Origin: Candidatus Nitrotoga sp. M5
GTDB lineage: Bacteria; Pseudomonadota; Gammaproteobacteria; Burkholderiales; Gallionellaceae
NCBI RefSeq assembly: GCF_927904885.1
Contig: NZ_CAKMNW010000001.1
Coordinates: 62,001 to 126,000 of the forward strand
Direction: 5' to 3'
DNA: 64,000 nt
Shown piece by piece: positions 17,984-29,011 of the stretch (within the stretch, counting starts at the first letter, position 1; each line of letters opens with the position of its first letter). Below the pieces are notes generated by a model. The model was not told where the DNA came from. It searched no databases and saw only the letters and a program-made list of their open reading frames with translations. A program made the translations under genes and the position numbers.

Positions 17984-20368
17984 TTATTTTTTGGCGGCCT
18001 GCTCTGCCAGATATAGCCATGTTTCTACAATGGTATCCGGATTCAACGAAACGGCCTCAACACCCTGCTCTACGAGCCACTGCGCAAAATCCGGATGGTC
18101 GGACGGACCCTGCCCACAAATACCGATGTATTTATTGGCCTTGCGGCAAGCCTGAATCGCCATGCTGAGCAACACTTTAACTGCCGGATTGCGCTCATCA
18201 AATGCCCCTGCTACTAGTCCAGAGTCACGGTCTATGCCAAGAGTAAGCTGGGTAAGATCGTTTGAACCAATGGAAAAACCATCGAAGTACTCCAGGAACT
18301 GTTCGGCCAGCAACGCGTTTGAAGGAATCTCGCACATCATTATCACGCGCAGGCCGTTCTCGCCTCGACGCAAACCATTTTCAGCCAGCTCTTTTATCAC
18401 TAGCCTAGCTTCATCCAGTGTGCGTACGAACGGAATCATCACTTCTATATTGGTCAGCCCGATTTCATCGCGTACCCGGTGTATGGCACGGCACTCCAGC
18501 GCAAAACAATCGCGAAAGCTGTCTAATATGTAACGTGAAGCGCCACGTAAACCGATCATCGGATTTTCTTCACTTGGCTCGTATTGAGAACCGCCGAGCA
18601 AGCTGGAATATTCGTTGGATTTGAAATCTGAAAAGCGAACAATCACCGGTTTAGGTGCAAAGGCCGCACCCAGCATGGCTATGCCTTCGGTCAACTTCTC
18701 AACATAAAAATCTTCCGGCGTGGCATAACCTGCGGTCTTTGCCTCCACCTGCGCTTTTAAGTCCGCTGATAAATTGGGATAATCGAGCACCACCTTGGGA
18801 TGTATGCCTATCATCCGTGCGATGATAAATTCCAACCGCGCCAGCCCCACGCCAGCATTGGGCAGACGGCTGGACTCAAACGCCAGCTCCGGGTTCGCTA
18901 CATTCAGACTAATTTTAATTGGCGGGGTCGGCATTTCATCCAATGCCAAATCTGACACCTCGATATCGAGAATGCCCTGATACACTTTTCCAATATCTCC
19001 CTCGGCACAAGAAACTGTCACCTCATCACCATGTTTAAGAATTTGCGTTGCATCGCCGCATCCCACTACCGCCGGAACACCTAGTTCGCGCGCCACAATG
19101 GCCGCATGACAAGTGCGCCCGCCTCGATTGGTAACAATCGCAGACGCGCGCTTCATTACCGGTTCCCAATCAGGATCGGTCATATCCGTCACCAGCACAT
19201 CGCCCAGCTGCACCTGATCCATTTTGCTGGCATCCGCCACTAAGCATACTGAACCGCTGCCTATACGTTTTCCGACAGCACGTCCACTGGCCAATATTTG
19301 GGACTGTTGCTTTAATTGATAACGCCTCAGCTTTCCTTGGGCTTCGTGCGACTGCACTGTCTCTGGCCGTGCCTGTAATATATAAAGTTTGCCATCCAAC
19401 CCATCCTTGCCCCACTCGATATCCATCGCGCGACCATAATGTTGCTCAATGATCGACCCGTAACGCGCCAGCTCTTCCACCTCTGCATCGGTAACCGAGA
19501 AGCGCTGACTCTCTGCCAGCGGCACCTCTACTGTGAGAACAGAACGTCCTGTTTCATGTCCGGCGCCGAATATCATTTTAATCGCCTTGCCACCAAGATT
19601 ACGGCTGATTACTGCAGATCTACCTTGCTTTAAAGCAGGCTTGTACACATAAAATTCGTCCGGGTTGACTGTGCCTTGGACTACCGTCTCGCCCAGGCCA
19701 TATGCGGAAGTAATGAGTACCGCCTGCTCAAAACCAGACTCAGTATCCAGCGTAAACATAACGCCACTTGCACCTAAATCGCTACGCACCATGCGCTGCA
19801 CGCCTGCCGACAACGCCACATCCTGATCTTTAAATCCCTGATGGACGCGATAGGCAATAGCACGATCGTTATACAGCGAGGCAAACACCTGCTTAATGGC
19901 TGACAAGACATGATCCACACCATTAATATTGAGGAAAGTTTCTTGCTGCCCGGCAAACGAAGCATCCGGCAAATCTTCCGCCGTGGCAGAGGATCTAATG
20001 GCCCAGGAAATATCAACACCCGCCTCGGCCTGCATCTTTTCATATGCGTTACGAACTTCACTTTCCAGACGCGGCAGCATTGGAGTGTCCATTATCCACT
20101 GGCGAATCTGACTACCGGCCTCAGCTAGTGCGGTCACATCAGTCACAGCGAGATCGTCGAGTACTGCGCGAATGCGTTTATCTAAATCGCTCTGCGCAAG
20201 GAATTCACGATATGCTGCAGCCGTAGTAGCAAAGCCACGCGGCACACGCACACCAAGATGGGCAAGCTGGCTGATCATTTCTCCAAGCGACGCATTCTTG
20301 CCGCCCACCTTGGCCACATCACTCATACGCAATGTTTCAAGCCACACGACATACTGTTGCTGTTCCAT
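17984..20368 (-). CDS. ppsA: Phosphoenolpyruvate synthase
   Basis: 794 residues, matching the family. It converts pyruvate, ATP and water to PEP, AMP and phosphate for gluconeogenesis. The N-terminal ATP-grasp part has [11 protein letters not shown] and [20 protein letters not shown]. The phosphohistidine is in [15 protein letters not shown]. The C-terminal TIM barrel has GLARLEFI and CEIPSNALL, with the [17 protein letters not shown] signature and catalytic cysteine region [11 protein letters not shown]. The ATG at 20368 is preceded by GGAG, so the possible GTG four codons upstream is not needed. The regulatory kinase gene ppsR is not next to it. Confidence 0.96.
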   Translation of the reverse strand: MEQQQYVVWLETLRMSDVAKVGGKNASLGEMISQLAHLGVRVPRGFATTAAAYREFLAQSDLDKRIRAVLDDLAVTDVTALAEAGSQIRQWIMDTPMLPRLESEVRNAYEKMQAEAGVDISWAIRSSATAEDLPDASFAGQQETFLNINGVDHVLSAIKQVFASLYNDRAIAYRVHQGFKDQDVALSAGVQRMVRSDLGASGVMFTLDTESGFEQAVLITSAYGLGETVVQGTVNPDEFYVYKPALKQGRSAVISRNLGGKAIKMIFGAGHETGRSVLTVEVPLAESQRFSVTDAEVEELARYGSIIEQHYGRAMDIEWGKDGLDGKLYILQARPETVQSHEAQGKLRRYQLKQQSQILASGRAVGKRIGSGSVCLVADASKMDQVQLGDVLVTDMTDPDWEPVMKRASAIVTNRGGRTCHAAIVARELGVPAVVGCGDATQILKHGDEVTVSCAEGDIGKVYQGILDIEVSDLALDEMPTPPIKISLNVANPELAFESSRLPNAGVGLARLEFIIARMIGIHPKVVLDYPNLSADLKAQVEAKTAGYATPEDFYVEKLTEGIAMLGAAFAPKPVIVRFSDFKSNEYSSLLGGSQYEPSEENPMIGLRGASRYILDSFRDCFALECRAIHRVRDEIGLTNIEVMIPFVRTLDEARLVIKELAENGLRRGENGLRVIMMCEIPSNALLAEQFLEYFDGFSIGSNDLTQLTLGIDRDSGLVAGAFDERNPAVKVLLSMAIQACRKANKYIGICGQGPSDHPDFAQWLVEQGVEAVSLNPDTIVETWLYLAEQAAKK

Positions 20369-20730
20369 ATTTTTCTCCACTCAACAAATAGTAGAAACGG
20401 ACATTGAACTCTCTCTGTGTAAATAACAAAAATCTCTGACCGCAAACACACCCTCAAGTCAGATTATTTCGAAGATACACATCTTTATATGCCGCCACGC
20501 TCAAAAAATTCAGCGTAAAGACTGCCTGAAATGGCAACAACCGTGGTGTATGGTCTTCTCAATGAACTGCTTTGATAATCGAATTCTTCCAGCCTGTTAC
20601 AAAAAGCCAGCCATACAAATTTAGTAGCTACCCCTGAATTCAGCGGTCTACAATTCAGCGGTCTACCAGAGACCATCTAATGGTAATTATGGCAATTCTT
20701 GCTTCATAGATTCTTAATATTTTTTTCAGT
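20369..20730. other. Intergenic region with a short tandem duplication
   Basis: No gene is supported. A 15-bp direct duplication (AATTCAGCGGTCTAC) lies around 20636-20667. The stretch should include the ppsA promoter near 20380-20450, but no convincing boxes were identified. Confidence 0.5.
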
Positions 20731-21069
20731 TTATTTGAAAAAGCGGCCGACTAAACGCCCAACCACTCTGCCTGTTCCAATAGCTACTTTTGATGGCGGC
20801 CTGAAATCTGGGACCGGTGCGACAACCTCTTTTTCACGATTCTCGCGCTCGTGAATGATTTTCTGAGCTTCGGGAGAGTGAGCTGAAATGATCGTTGCCT
20901 GATCGCAGACTGAGCATACTTCATGCTGAGAACGATAACGCCAAATTGAATAAATGACACCCGGAATCAAAAAGCAAAACCAAAGGATGATCTCGGTATC
21001 AATACTGCCTTTGGATACTGTTTTCGTCTCACCTGTATAGCCGCATGACGTGCATAAACCTTGTGACAT
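20731..21069 (-). CDS. Small membrane protein with N-terminal zinc ribbon
   Basis: 112 residues. Near the N-terminus is CTSCGY and later CSVC, two CxxC pairs that could form a zinc ribbon across the membrane segment. Between them lies one strong hydrophobic helix (IILWFCFLIPGVIYSIW). The C-terminus is basic and glycine-rich (GRVVGRLVGRFFK). The ATG at 21069 has a GGAG ribosome site seven bases upstream; the frame runs further but without such support. The family is not recognised. It stands alone. Confidence 0.65.
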   Translation of the reverse strand: MSQGLCTSCGYTGETKTVSKGSIDTEIILWFCFLIPGVIYSIWRYRSQHEVCSVCDQATIISAHSPEAQKIIHERENREKEVVAPVPDFRPPSKVAIGTGRVVGRLVGRFFK

Positions 21070-21716
21070 AATACTCTCCAGTATTTTCCAATCCGTGAAT
21101 GAGTCTGAACGAAGGATTTTGAATCTGAGCAACTAAACTTTGTTCTGATTCGATCTTATTTGTAGGTAATTTTCATATTTCCTTGCTGATTTAATTACAC
21201 AAACCTGCTTTTTTTGATTCAAATTGAATTAGCTTTATACAACATTACTCTTGGATTGATTAGTGCCCTGACGGCCTCATTGTCGCTCATCTTTATTGCT
21301 TGTGAATCCCGCTATTAGAATATCGCGTCAGCTTTGAAACAGTTACTGACGTTGGGTATTGATTTGAATTTTTTACAAGGCGTCTTGTATACCGTTGCAA
21401 TATTACTTACTACTTTCTTTTCTCCTTCGTATCCATGATCGTTGCTGGAAAAAATTTTCACCGAATGGCTTCTGAATAATTGCAAACAGTCCAACATCTG
21501 CACCGCCATAAAATCATCATTCGCGAGATCCAAGTAGCCACAAACAGAAGTTCATAATAGGCCAAATTAATTCCTACTGCCTTTAAGTATCCAGCTCCCA
21601 AAAGTCTGCTCCTCGAAGGGACGATTTGCTAATTCCTTGTTACCAACAACTCAGGCCTACCTGTGTTTTTACAAGCAGAGTGCTCTGACTTATCACCCCT
21701 TCGTCACGGAAATAAA
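21070..21716. other. AT-rich stretch without a supported gene
   Basis: The only notable frame is minus 21315-21533 (72 codons, TTG start, contains LANDDFMAVQMLDCLQLF). It is not similar to anything I recognise and has no good ribosome site. It may be a gene remnant. Confidence 0.4.
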
Positions 21717-22430
21717 TCAACCAAAACAAGTCATTTTGCGTCGCTCCCACTCTTTTTCCAGCACTTGGATATCGTGCATCCAGTCAATTTTCACTACACT
21801 CAATACTTCGTGTTGATGATCCTCTAGTGATTGACTTATTCCAATAGCCTTGGCGAGATTGGACAGTGTAGTGTCCCTTCGATGTAGGAGATTTTCTATG
21901 ATAGGAACGTACATGCCAATGAAACCAGTGAGCCACTCGGCCGACACAGAGTGTTCGCCTTCAATTTGAAAACGGAAACGTTTAATTGTCGCCAAAATGG
22001 TGGAGGTACTAAGCCAATGGCCATTGGTTACCCAATGATTTACCGTAAATAAACCTACAGGCAGGCCACGACTATCCAGACTAATAGCAAAAAGATGGGA
22101 TGGGGCTGTTCGTTTCCATGGCTTACCTTCTCTAACATAACGCCTATTCCCTGAAATAGTAGCGTGATAGAAAAGATGCAAATGGCCATGCTCAACCGTT
22201 GCATGCCGATGGGAGTGATAAAAAAACTGATAGCCATGACGACGATCCAATACATCCGGATCGGGATAGCGCTCATCTTCTCGGACTTCCTTGCCACAAA
22301 TCCAATTTTGCAGTAGCGAACCATGTTTATGAGTGGCATCGCCCCAAGCATACACACTACACTGCGCACACTTATACACATGCGCAAATTCTGCATCTCC
22401 CATCGCACGCAACATTGATCGGTAACTCAC
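21717..22430 (-). CDS. Conserved hypothetical protein, possibly DUF6969 family
   Basis: 237 residues, soluble, rich in histidine. A central HRHATVEHGHLHLF block and SHLFAISLDSRGLPVGLFTVNHWVT resemble what I recall of the DUF6969 family, whose function is unknown. The N-terminus has CAQC near residue 21 and another cysteine near 45. The repeated His and Glu in the central block could bind a metal (inference). The ATG is preceded by a weak purine stretch. Neighbours are unrelated small genes. Confidence 0.65.
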   Translation of the reverse strand: MSYRSMLRAMGDAEFAHVYKCAQCSVYAWGDATHKHGSLLQNWICGKEVREDERYPDPDVLDRRHGYQFFYHSHRHATVEHGHLHLFYHATISGNRRYVREGKPWKRTAPSHLFAISLDSRGLPVGLFTVNHWVTNGHWLSTSTILATIKRFRFQIEGEHSVSAEWLTGFIGMYVPIIENLLHRRDTTLSNLAKAIGISQSLEDHQHEVLSVVKIDWMHDIQVLEKEWERRKMTCFG

Positions 22431-22527
22431 ATTAAACCCACCAAGCCTGCTCTAAAGAAAGTCTGTCCAATAAATACGAGTTATTCCGAAGGGGGTAACC
22501 CCCCTCTTGGGTATCAGTAATACTGAT

Positions 22528-22746
22528 TTATTTTGGGCTATGCGTACGATAATAATTTACGTCGCCACCACTGCTCTTAGTGCCAGAATTGGAACCACAT
22601 TTGGCGCCACATTTTGACTGACTTTTCGATGTCCCGCAGCCGCGACCACTGTGACACATCGTCGAGCATCCAGTGGATGCCAATGCAGCAGTTGTAATAA
22701 CAGCACCAACAATTGATCGCTTAAGAAACTGAGACAAATTTGCCAT
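22528..22746 (-). CDS. Small cysteine-rich secreted or lipoprotein-like peptide
   Basis: 72 residues. The N-terminus has a positive start and hydrophobic stretch (LKRSIVGAVITTAALAS) ending at STGC, a poor but possible lipobox. The rest is a small Gly/Ser/Cys/Lys-rich tail with six cysteines (CHSGRGCG, SKCGAKCG) and a final YYRTHSPK. The ATG at 22746 follows AGGA. It could be an envelope peptide binding metal or forming disulfides; the family is unrecognised. Confidence 0.6.
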   Translation of the reverse strand: MANLSQFLKRSIVGAVITTAALASTGCSTMCHSGRGCGTSKSQSKCGAKCGSNSGTKSSGGDVNYYRTHSPK

Positions 22747-23307
22747 GATAATTTTCCTGTAAAGATTAAATAAATTGCTATCGCATAAATCCGCTGAAAA
22801 ACTCACAAACGACCTCTATGAGGAAGCAATATAGTTGATTGTTGCTCCCCTGAATATACTACACTTATTTGGCTCACTGACCAATACACAAGAACGCGTA
22901 ATCGACACGCCGTTCTGACACCCTTAAAGCCATCGTCACCTTTCGTCTGAGAAGACGGGTTTGGCAAGCGATAGTGACGGACCGCCTGTAGCCTTCGTTA
23001 GGCTGTGCAAGCTGCAACAGGTTAAGTCGCTTGATCAGAACATCTTACAAAGGTATTACGTAAACGAATGGGGTAGACGATGTCTGTCAATTTATACTGA
23101 ATCAAGTAATGTGACCCATTATCCTTTACTCGGTCGCGTGGATTTACTCAGCCCATGGAGATAAATATCGAAGATAAATTAGGGAGCTAAAACCGATCCA
23201 TTTACCATACAAAACACGGAAAAGCAATAAAAAATCCATCTAAATATAAATTATAGATCGTTTTTTAAGTTACACTGGTGTTCCAACAAATCTGACAAGG
23301 GAGTCTG
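22747..23307. other. Intergenic region upstream of the MscS-type gene
   Basis: No gene is supported; the frame at 22961-23164 has no ribosome site and an odd composition. It contains a small hairpin near 22945 (CGTCTGAGAAGACG) and motif copy A at 23101-23121. Confidence 0.45.
23101..23121 (+). repeat. Dispersed motif, copy A
   Basis: ATCAAGTAATGTGACCCATTA, the first of four related sites (others at 24807, 39956 and 52118), all on the plus strand. It lies about 190 bp before the MscS-type gene. Confidence 0.5.
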
Positions 23308-24501
23308 ATGATGAATAATTTAACTGAATCCGTACAAGGTGTATTAGGGCCAGCTACTACTACTGCTTTGGGGAATGCCATAATTGGCTTAGTAATACTG
23401 GTTATCGGCCTAATGGTTGTGAAATTTCTGAGTAATGTTGCCTGCAAACTGTTGGGTAAGATTAAATTTTTATCGAAATATAATTTATTGGATATTAGCT
23501 GCTCATTAATTAGAGGTATTCTAACTATTTTTGTATTAATGGCAGTATTGCAACATTTTGGCTTAACAGATGTGCTGTCACCATTGAAGAACATGATTGA
23601 CCAATTCCTGTCTGCAGTGCCACGTATTATTGGCGCGGGTGTTGTAGCTTATGCAGGTTGGATTATTGCAAAAATTGTCGCAGAACTAGTTGCTGTTCCA
23701 TTGAAAAAGGTTGATCAACAAATTGCGGAAAAAACAGGAAGTGACAAGGTTGTAGTTTCTAAATTTGGCAGTGCTTTTATATTTGTTGTTGTTTTAGTGC
23801 CAATTATTGTAGCTGCATTAGGTATATTAAACATTCCTGCGATTTCTGTACCTGCGTCAGATATGTTAAATAAGCTAATGGCTGCTATACCTAACATCAT
23901 TGGTGCCGGCATCATTTTATTGGTGACATACGTTGTAACTAAATTTGTTGTCTATCTGTTAACGAGTTTGTTGGATGGTATGCATCTTAATGATTTACCC
24001 GTCAAACTAGGTCTCACCAATTTATTTACTGAGAAATTCACACCTATCAAATTAATTGGTGGGGCAATTATGTTTTTCTCTATGCTTGCGGCTTCTACTG
24101 CAGCATTGAATACTTTAGGTATCGAGGTGCTTGCAGCTATATTTGCCAAAATACTAACGTTTGGTGGCGGCTTATTAGTTGGCGCGATAATTTTGATTGT
24201 TGGTAATTTTCTTAGTTCACTGGCATATCAAACATTATCCAAAAATAGTAATATTGTTTTAGCTAATATTGCTCGTTTTGCGATTTTGGGTTTGGTGTTG
24301 GCAATGGGACTCCAAGCGATGGGACTGGCAGACGACATTATTACGATGGCTTTTGGATTTACACTTGGTGGGGTTGCTATTGCAACAGCACTGGCTTTTG
24401 GTTTAGGTGGCAGAGATGCAGCAAAAAAACTAACGGATCTCTGGGCTGACAAAATTACCAAAAAAAAGGATCTAACGGTTGATAACATTACTAAAGAATA
24501 G
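23308..24501 (+). CDS. Mechanosensitive channel-like protein with repeated TM-helix domains
   Basis: 397 residues with about ten or more hydrophobic segments. It contains repeated units of the conserved TM-helix type (GAGVVAYAGWIIAKIV, GAGIILLVTYVVTKFV, GAIILIVGNFLSS), typical of CmpX-like proteins in the MscS superfamily. Near the C-terminus, TLGGVAIATALAFGLGGRDAAKKL is the pore/upper-beta-type motif. It should be an inner-membrane protein gated by tension or involved in stress sensing. MMNN gives two possible starts; GGGAG lies upstream. A strong terminator follows. Confidence 0.85.
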   Translation: MMNNLTESVQGVLGPATTTALGNAIIGLVILVIGLMVVKFLSNVACKLLGKIKFLSKYNLLDISCSLIRGILTIFVLMAVLQHFGLTDVLSPLKNMIDQFLSAVPRIIGAGVVAYAGWIIAKIVAELVAVPLKKVDQQIAEKTGSDKVVVSKFGSAFIFVVVLVPIIVAALGILNIPAISVPASDMLNKLMAAIPNIIGAGIILLVTYVVTKFVVYLLTSLLDGMHLNDLPVKLGLTNLFTEKFTPIKLIGGAIMFFSMLAASTAALNTLGIEVLAAIFAKILTFGGGLLVGAIILIVGNFLSSLAYQTLSKNSNIVLANIARFAILGLVLAMGLQAMGLADDIITMAFGFTLGGVAIATALAFGLGGRDAAKKLTDLWADKITKKKDLTVDNITKE

Positions 24502-24527
24502 TACTCAATTTTTTTAGCGATGGATTT

Positions 24528-24556
24528 AAACGGCTCTTTCGGGAGCCGTTTTTATT
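24528..24556 (+). terminator. Terminator of the mechanosensitive channel gene
   Basis: Stem AAACGGCTC / GAGCCGTTT with loop TTTCGG, followed by TTTTATTT. Confidence 0.9.
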
Positions 24557-25057
24557 TGTGCACTTTTTAAGTTGGAAATTGGCAGGCATAAAATTAAAAG
24601 GAGGCGTCACTTATCCTGGCGGCCTGTACGACTTAAAAAATGGAACATAATAATGTCTACTATCACGCAATGAATCTTGGTAGAGGCCGAGTTCGCATAA
24701 ACATATTCCGTTTTCCTCAATACATTGCAGCATTTCCACATGTTTTAATTAAGCCAGAATATTATATTGACGAATGAAATATAATACGTCTGTAAATTTA
24801 TTATAAATCAAGTAACTTAACCCATTAATCATAATTTTAATTGATATACAGATGGCATGTTTTATTAACAGCAATACACATCCTTGCCACTCAAAAACGA
24901 GGATAACATTCAAAATTTTCGCGATTCTCTGAATAGAAAGTGTGGGTAGTCAACATTTCTATGACCTGCTTCGAAGATTGGGCAGCAAGTTCGGCTTGGC
25001 TGAACGTAAGAATATGCGCATGGGCAGAATAGCTTCGAGTGTGATACCTTTATTTTC
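24557..25057. other. AT-rich spacer upstream of recQ
   Basis: No gene is seen. It contains motif copy B at 24807 and otherwise AT-rich sequence. The recQ promoter is presumably within the last 150 bp. Confidence 0.4.
24807..24827 (+). repeat. Dispersed motif, copy B
   Basis: ATCAAGTAACTTAACCCATTA, matching copies A, C and D. It lies about 230 bp before recQ. Confidence 0.5.
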
Positions 25058-26899
25058 ATGTTAGCCCCTACCGCCCAACAAGTTCTCCATGATGTTTTCG
25101 GCTATTCGTCCTTTCGTGGTGAACAGCTATCTATAATTGAATATGTTGTTGCTGGCGGTGACGCGCTGGTATTAATGCCAACTGGGGGCGGCAAGTCGTT
25201 GTGCTATCAGCTTCCGGCATTGTTGCGGCGTGGGGTGGGCATAGTGGTGTCACCATTGATTGCGTTGATGCAAGACCAGGTGGACGCACTTAGCCAGCTT
25301 GGTGTGCGCGCAGCTTTTCTTAACTCCAGTCTGGATGCAAACACATCGCGCACCGTGTCTAGCCGCTTGTTGCGGGGTGATTTAGATCTCTTGTATGTGG
25401 CTCCAGAGCGGTTGCTGATGTCTGGTTTCTTGTCCATGCTGGAACAGGTGCAAGCCGAGCATGGCATGGCACTGTTTGCCATTGACGAAGCCCATTGCGT
25501 ATCACAATGGGGCCATGATTTCCGTCCAGAGTACCGAGGCCTGACGGTATTGCATGAACGCTTTCCGGATGTGCCACGCATTGCACTAACGGCCACAGCG
25601 GATGCACCAACCCGAAGTGAGATCGTCGAACGGTTGGCACTTGAGAATGCGCGGCAATTTGTTTCAAGTTTCGACCGTCCCAACATCCGTTACCGGATAA
25701 CGCTGAAAGCCAATGCCCGGCAGCAATTGCTGACCTTTCTGGAAACAGAGCATGCCAATGATGCTGGCATCGTATATTGCCTGTCTCGTAAAAAAGTAGA
25801 TGAAACAGCAGCTTGGCTTAATGAGCGCGGTTGGAATGCATTACCCTACCATGCCGGACTTAGTGCGGTCGTGCGTAGCGAGAATCAACGCAGCTTCCTG
25901 CGCAAGGAAGGCGTCATAATAGTCGCCACTGTCGCTTTCGGCATGGGCATCGACAAGCCCAACGTGCGCTTTGTCGCTCACCTTGATTTGCCCAAAAGCA
26001 TGGAAGGCTATTATCAGGAAACTGGTCGTGCCGGACGCGACGGTTTGCCCGCAGATGCATGGATGACTTACGGTTTGGGCGATGTTGTCTCAATGCGTCA
26101 GATGCTGGCGTCCGGCGAGGCGCCCGAGGATCGCAAACGGTTAGAGCTACATAAACTCGATGCACTACTGGGATTTTGCGAATCTACTGCTTGCCGCCAC
26201 CAACTTATCGTGCGTTATTTTGGGGAAGAGCATCCAGGCAACTGTGCTCAGTGCGACAATTGCCTGGAGCCTATGGATACTTGGGACGCGACTCAAGCGG
26301 CGCGTATGGCATTGTCGTGTGTTTACCGCACTGGGCAGCGTTTCGGCGTTGGTTATTTGATTGACGTGCTACTAGGCAAGGTAACAGCACAGGTCGAAAA
26401 ATTTCGCCACCAGCAACTTAGTACCTTTGGGATCGGCCAGTCGCTCTCGCAGATTCAATGGAGTAGTGTCTATCGCCAGTTAGTTGCTGCTGGTTTGCTC
26501 AATGTGGACATGGAAGCTTACGGCGGATTGCATCTGACCGAAGAAGCACGCCCAGTGTTACGCGGTGAGTCCGAAGTGTGGCTGCGTCGCGATGCAGAAC
26601 CGGCTAAAAATAAAATCAGCAAAATTGAGCGCGGCGCAAGAATGCGCGAAGCTTTTGCTGGAGCAAATGAAGATCCGCTGTGGCTGGCGCTTAAAGCCAA
26701 ACGTATGGAGCTCGCCCGTGTACAAGGCGTACCGCCCTATGTGATTTTTCACGACAGCACATTGCTGGAAATTCTCAAATATCGTCCTAGTAATCTCTCC
26801 GATTTAGGAAAAATTAGCGGGGTCGGCTTAGCCAAATTAGACCGCTATGGAAATGAATTTTTGAGTGTGATTACAGAAGAGGAAAATGACGTTAAATAG
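25058..26899 (+). CDS. recQ: ATP-dependent DNA helicase RecQ
   Basis: 613 residues, close to E. coli RecQ (609). The helicase core has [15 protein letters not shown] (Walker A), [20 protein letters not shown] (DEAH and aromatic loop) and [10 protein letters not shown] (motif VI). The RQC zinc site is [15 protein letters not shown] through NCAQCDNC, followed by a winged helix. The C-terminal HRDC domain ends [18 protein letters not shown]. It unwinds recombination and fork intermediates. It stands alone and appears intact. Confidence 0.96.
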   Translation: MLAPTAQQVLHDVFGYSSFRGEQLSIIEYVVAGGDALVLMPTGGGKSLCYQLPALLRRGVGIVVSPLIALMQDQVDALSQLGVRAAFLNSSLDANTSRTVSSRLLRGDLDLLYVAPERLLMSGFLSMLEQVQAEHGMALFAIDEAHCVSQWGHDFRPEYRGLTVLHERFPDVPRIALTATADAPTRSEIVERLALENARQFVSSFDRPNIRYRITLKANARQQLLTFLETEHANDAGIVYCLSRKKVDETAAWLNERGWNALPYHAGLSAVVRSENQRSFLRKEGVIIVATVAFGMGIDKPNVRFVAHLDLPKSMEGYYQETGRAGRDGLPADAWMTYGLGDVVSMRQMLASGEAPEDRKRLELHKLDALLGFCESTACRHQLIVRYFGEEHPGNCAQCDNCLEPMDTWDATQAARMALSCVYRTGQRFGVGYLIDVLLGKVTAQVEKFRHQQLSTFGIGQSLSQIQWSSVYRQLVAAGLLNVDMEAYGGLHLTEEARPVLRGESEVWLRRDAEPAKNKISKIERGARMREAFAGANEDPLWLALKAKRMELARVQGVPPYVIFHDSTLLEILKYRPSNLSDLGKISGVGLAKLDRYGNEFLSVITEEENDVK

Positions 26900-27000
26900 A
26901 CCAAAAATTGAGTTCATTATTTCCGCAAGACAGCCGCGTGTTTCTATTGTTGTAATTTAACGAACTGACTGGAGCGTGGTATCTTCCATAGCGTTCAGAA

Positions 27001-27147
27001 CTGTTCACGTCATTTAAGGAGTACGTCGCTATGCACAATCACAACCCGAAACCCTTCATCTGGATTGTGAAGGCGAATGATATTTTCCAGAATATCATTC
27101 GTACCCATCGTAAACTTGGCTCGAAGATAAGCGAAGCACAACATTAG
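27001..27147 (+). pseudogene. IS630-family transposase C-terminal remnant
   Basis: The last 38 codons from ATG 27031 read MHNHNPKPFIW, KANDIFQNIIR and a basic tail, which matches the C-terminus of IS630-family transposases. Upstream, LFTS and KEYVA in the same frame also fit that family with residues missing between them. Everything before this is gone. The remnant's TAG ends one base before the nadB ATG. Confidence 0.75.
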
Positions 27148-27148
27148 C

Positions 27149-28729
27149 ATGCTGCAATTTGATGTTTTAATTATAGGCAGCGGACTGTCAGGACTTTCAT
27201 TGGCATTGAAACTTGCTGATCAGCGAAAAGTCGCCGTCATCACCAAGAAATCGCTATTGGAAGGCGCAAGCGTTTGGGCGCAAGGCGGAATCGCTGCCGT
27301 GTTGTCGCAAGAAGATTCTCTGGCCGAGCATATACAGGATACATTGACCGCCGGTGCTGGTCTCTGTGACCCTGCCACCACGCACTATGTTATTGAACAC
27401 GCCAAGTCGGCAATTGACTGGCTAATTGCGCAAGGCGTGCCGTTCACACGTGATGCCAATACCGATATCGGCTATCACCTGACACGTGAAGGCGGCCACA
27501 GCCATCGACGTATCATTCACGCCGCCGATGCCACCGGCCATGCCGTACAGGAAACACTTGCTTCCAAAGTTCTGGCACATCCCAACATCACGCTGCTGGA
27601 GCATTACATTGCCATCGACCTGATTACTGGCAACAAACTCGGCCACACGAACAATCATTGTTATGGTGCTTACGCACTCAACAGTCTGAGCGATGAAGTC
27701 AGCACCATTGCTGCTCATGACACAATTTTAGCCACCGGAGGTGCTAGTAAGGTATATCTTTACACCACCAATCCAGATACCGTAACTGGCGACGGCGTTG
27801 CTATGGGTTGGCGTGCCGGTTGCCGGGTGGCCAACATGGAATTCATTCAATTTCATCCGACCTGCCTATATCACCCACACGCAAAGTCTTTCCTCATTTC
27901 CGAGGCAGTCCGTGGCGAGGGTGGCATCCTGAAACTGCCCGATGGCACACGATTCATGCCTACTCATGATGAGCGCGCCGAACTTGCGCCGCGAGACATC
28001 GTCGCTCGCGCCATTGATTTCGAAATGAAAAAGCGTGGTTTAGACTGCGTGTATCTCGATATCTCACATAAATCGGTAGAATTTCTGCAAACGCATTTCC
28101 CTACCATCTACGCGCGGTGTCTGTCGCTGGGTATTGATATCGCGCGCCAACCCATACCAGTAGTCCCGGCAGCACACTACACCTGCGGGGGCCTTGTTAC
28201 TGACCTGCATGGGCGCACCGATCTAGCCAATCTTTATGCCGTAGGAGAAACCGCTCACACTGGCCTGCATGGAGCTAACCGCCTGGCCAGCAATTCTTTA
28301 CTGGAGTGTATGGTGTTTGCCGATGCTGCCGCTCGCGACATACTTTCCACGCCACCAAGTCAGTTCATTCCATTGCCGCAATGGGATGAGAGCCAAGTGA
28401 CCGATGCCGACGAAGAAATTATAATCTCGCACAATTGGGCGGAATTGCGCCAATTCATGTGGGACTATGTCGGAATAGTGCGGACCACCAAAAGGCTGCA
28501 ACGCGCGCAACACCGCATCAAACTATTACATGAGGAAATCAACGAGTACTACGCCAATTTCCATGTCACAGCTGATTTGCTGGAATTACGCAATCTGGTA
28601 TTAACGGCCGATCTCATCGTGCAAAGTGCATTATCTCGGCATGAAAGCCGTGGCTTACACTACAGCAAGGATTACCCCGATACGCTGCCGCTGGCCACAC
28701 CGACCGTGCTCACTCCCCTTTTTAAGTGA
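27149..28729 (+). CDS. nadB: L-aspartate oxidase
   Basis: 526 residues. It oxidises L-aspartate to iminoaspartate, the first step of NAD synthesis, using FAD. The N-terminal dinucleotide loop is [16 protein letters not shown], followed by [14 protein letters not shown]. Family motifs [34 protein letters not shown] and [21 protein letters not shown] are all present, and the C-terminal helical domain is complete. No clear ribosome site precedes the ATG because the sequence there belongs to the transposase remnant. nadA and nadC are not adjacent. Confidence 0.95.
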   Translation: MLQFDVLIIGSGLSGLSLALKLADQRKVAVITKKSLLEGASVWAQGGIAAVLSQEDSLAEHIQDTLTAGAGLCDPATTHYVIEHAKSAIDWLIAQGVPFTRDANTDIGYHLTREGGHSHRRIIHAADATGHAVQETLASKVLAHPNITLLEHYIAIDLITGNKLGHTNNHCYGAYALNSLSDEVSTIAAHDTILATGGASKVYLYTTNPDTVTGDGVAMGWRAGCRVANMEFIQFHPTCLYHPHAKSFLISEAVRGEGGILKLPDGTRFMPTHDERAELAPRDIVARAIDFEMKKRGLDCVYLDISHKSVEFLQTHFPTIYARCLSLGIDIARQPIPVVPAAHYTCGGLVTDLHGRTDLANLYAVGETAHTGLHGANRLASNSLLECMVFADAAARDILSTPPSQFIPLPQWDESQVTDADEEIIISHNWAELRQFMWDYVGIVRTTKRLQRAQHRIKLLHEEINEYYANFHVTADLLELRNLVLTADLIVQSALSRHESRGLHYSKDYPDTLPLATPTVLTPLFK

Positions 28730-29011
28730 ACTTTTTATCGTACACCTCTTGCGTAATCAACCAGAGTCACGTTTCTTGGTGTGAGCCTCAACAACAACAA
28801 TATAGTCAAATTTAACTATGAGCAAGTTAGCGCATTTTTGGCAATTATTTTTTATTTGTTTAGAATGCTGGCCTCACTTTGCATAAGGCATAATAAGTAA
28901 AACCAATGATAGTGTATGACATATTGGTAAGTATTGTACGAAGCAAACCTTATGCAAAATACAACGTTAATTATCAAGCAGGCACTAGTATTTAGTCTAT
29001 AAGGAGACAAC

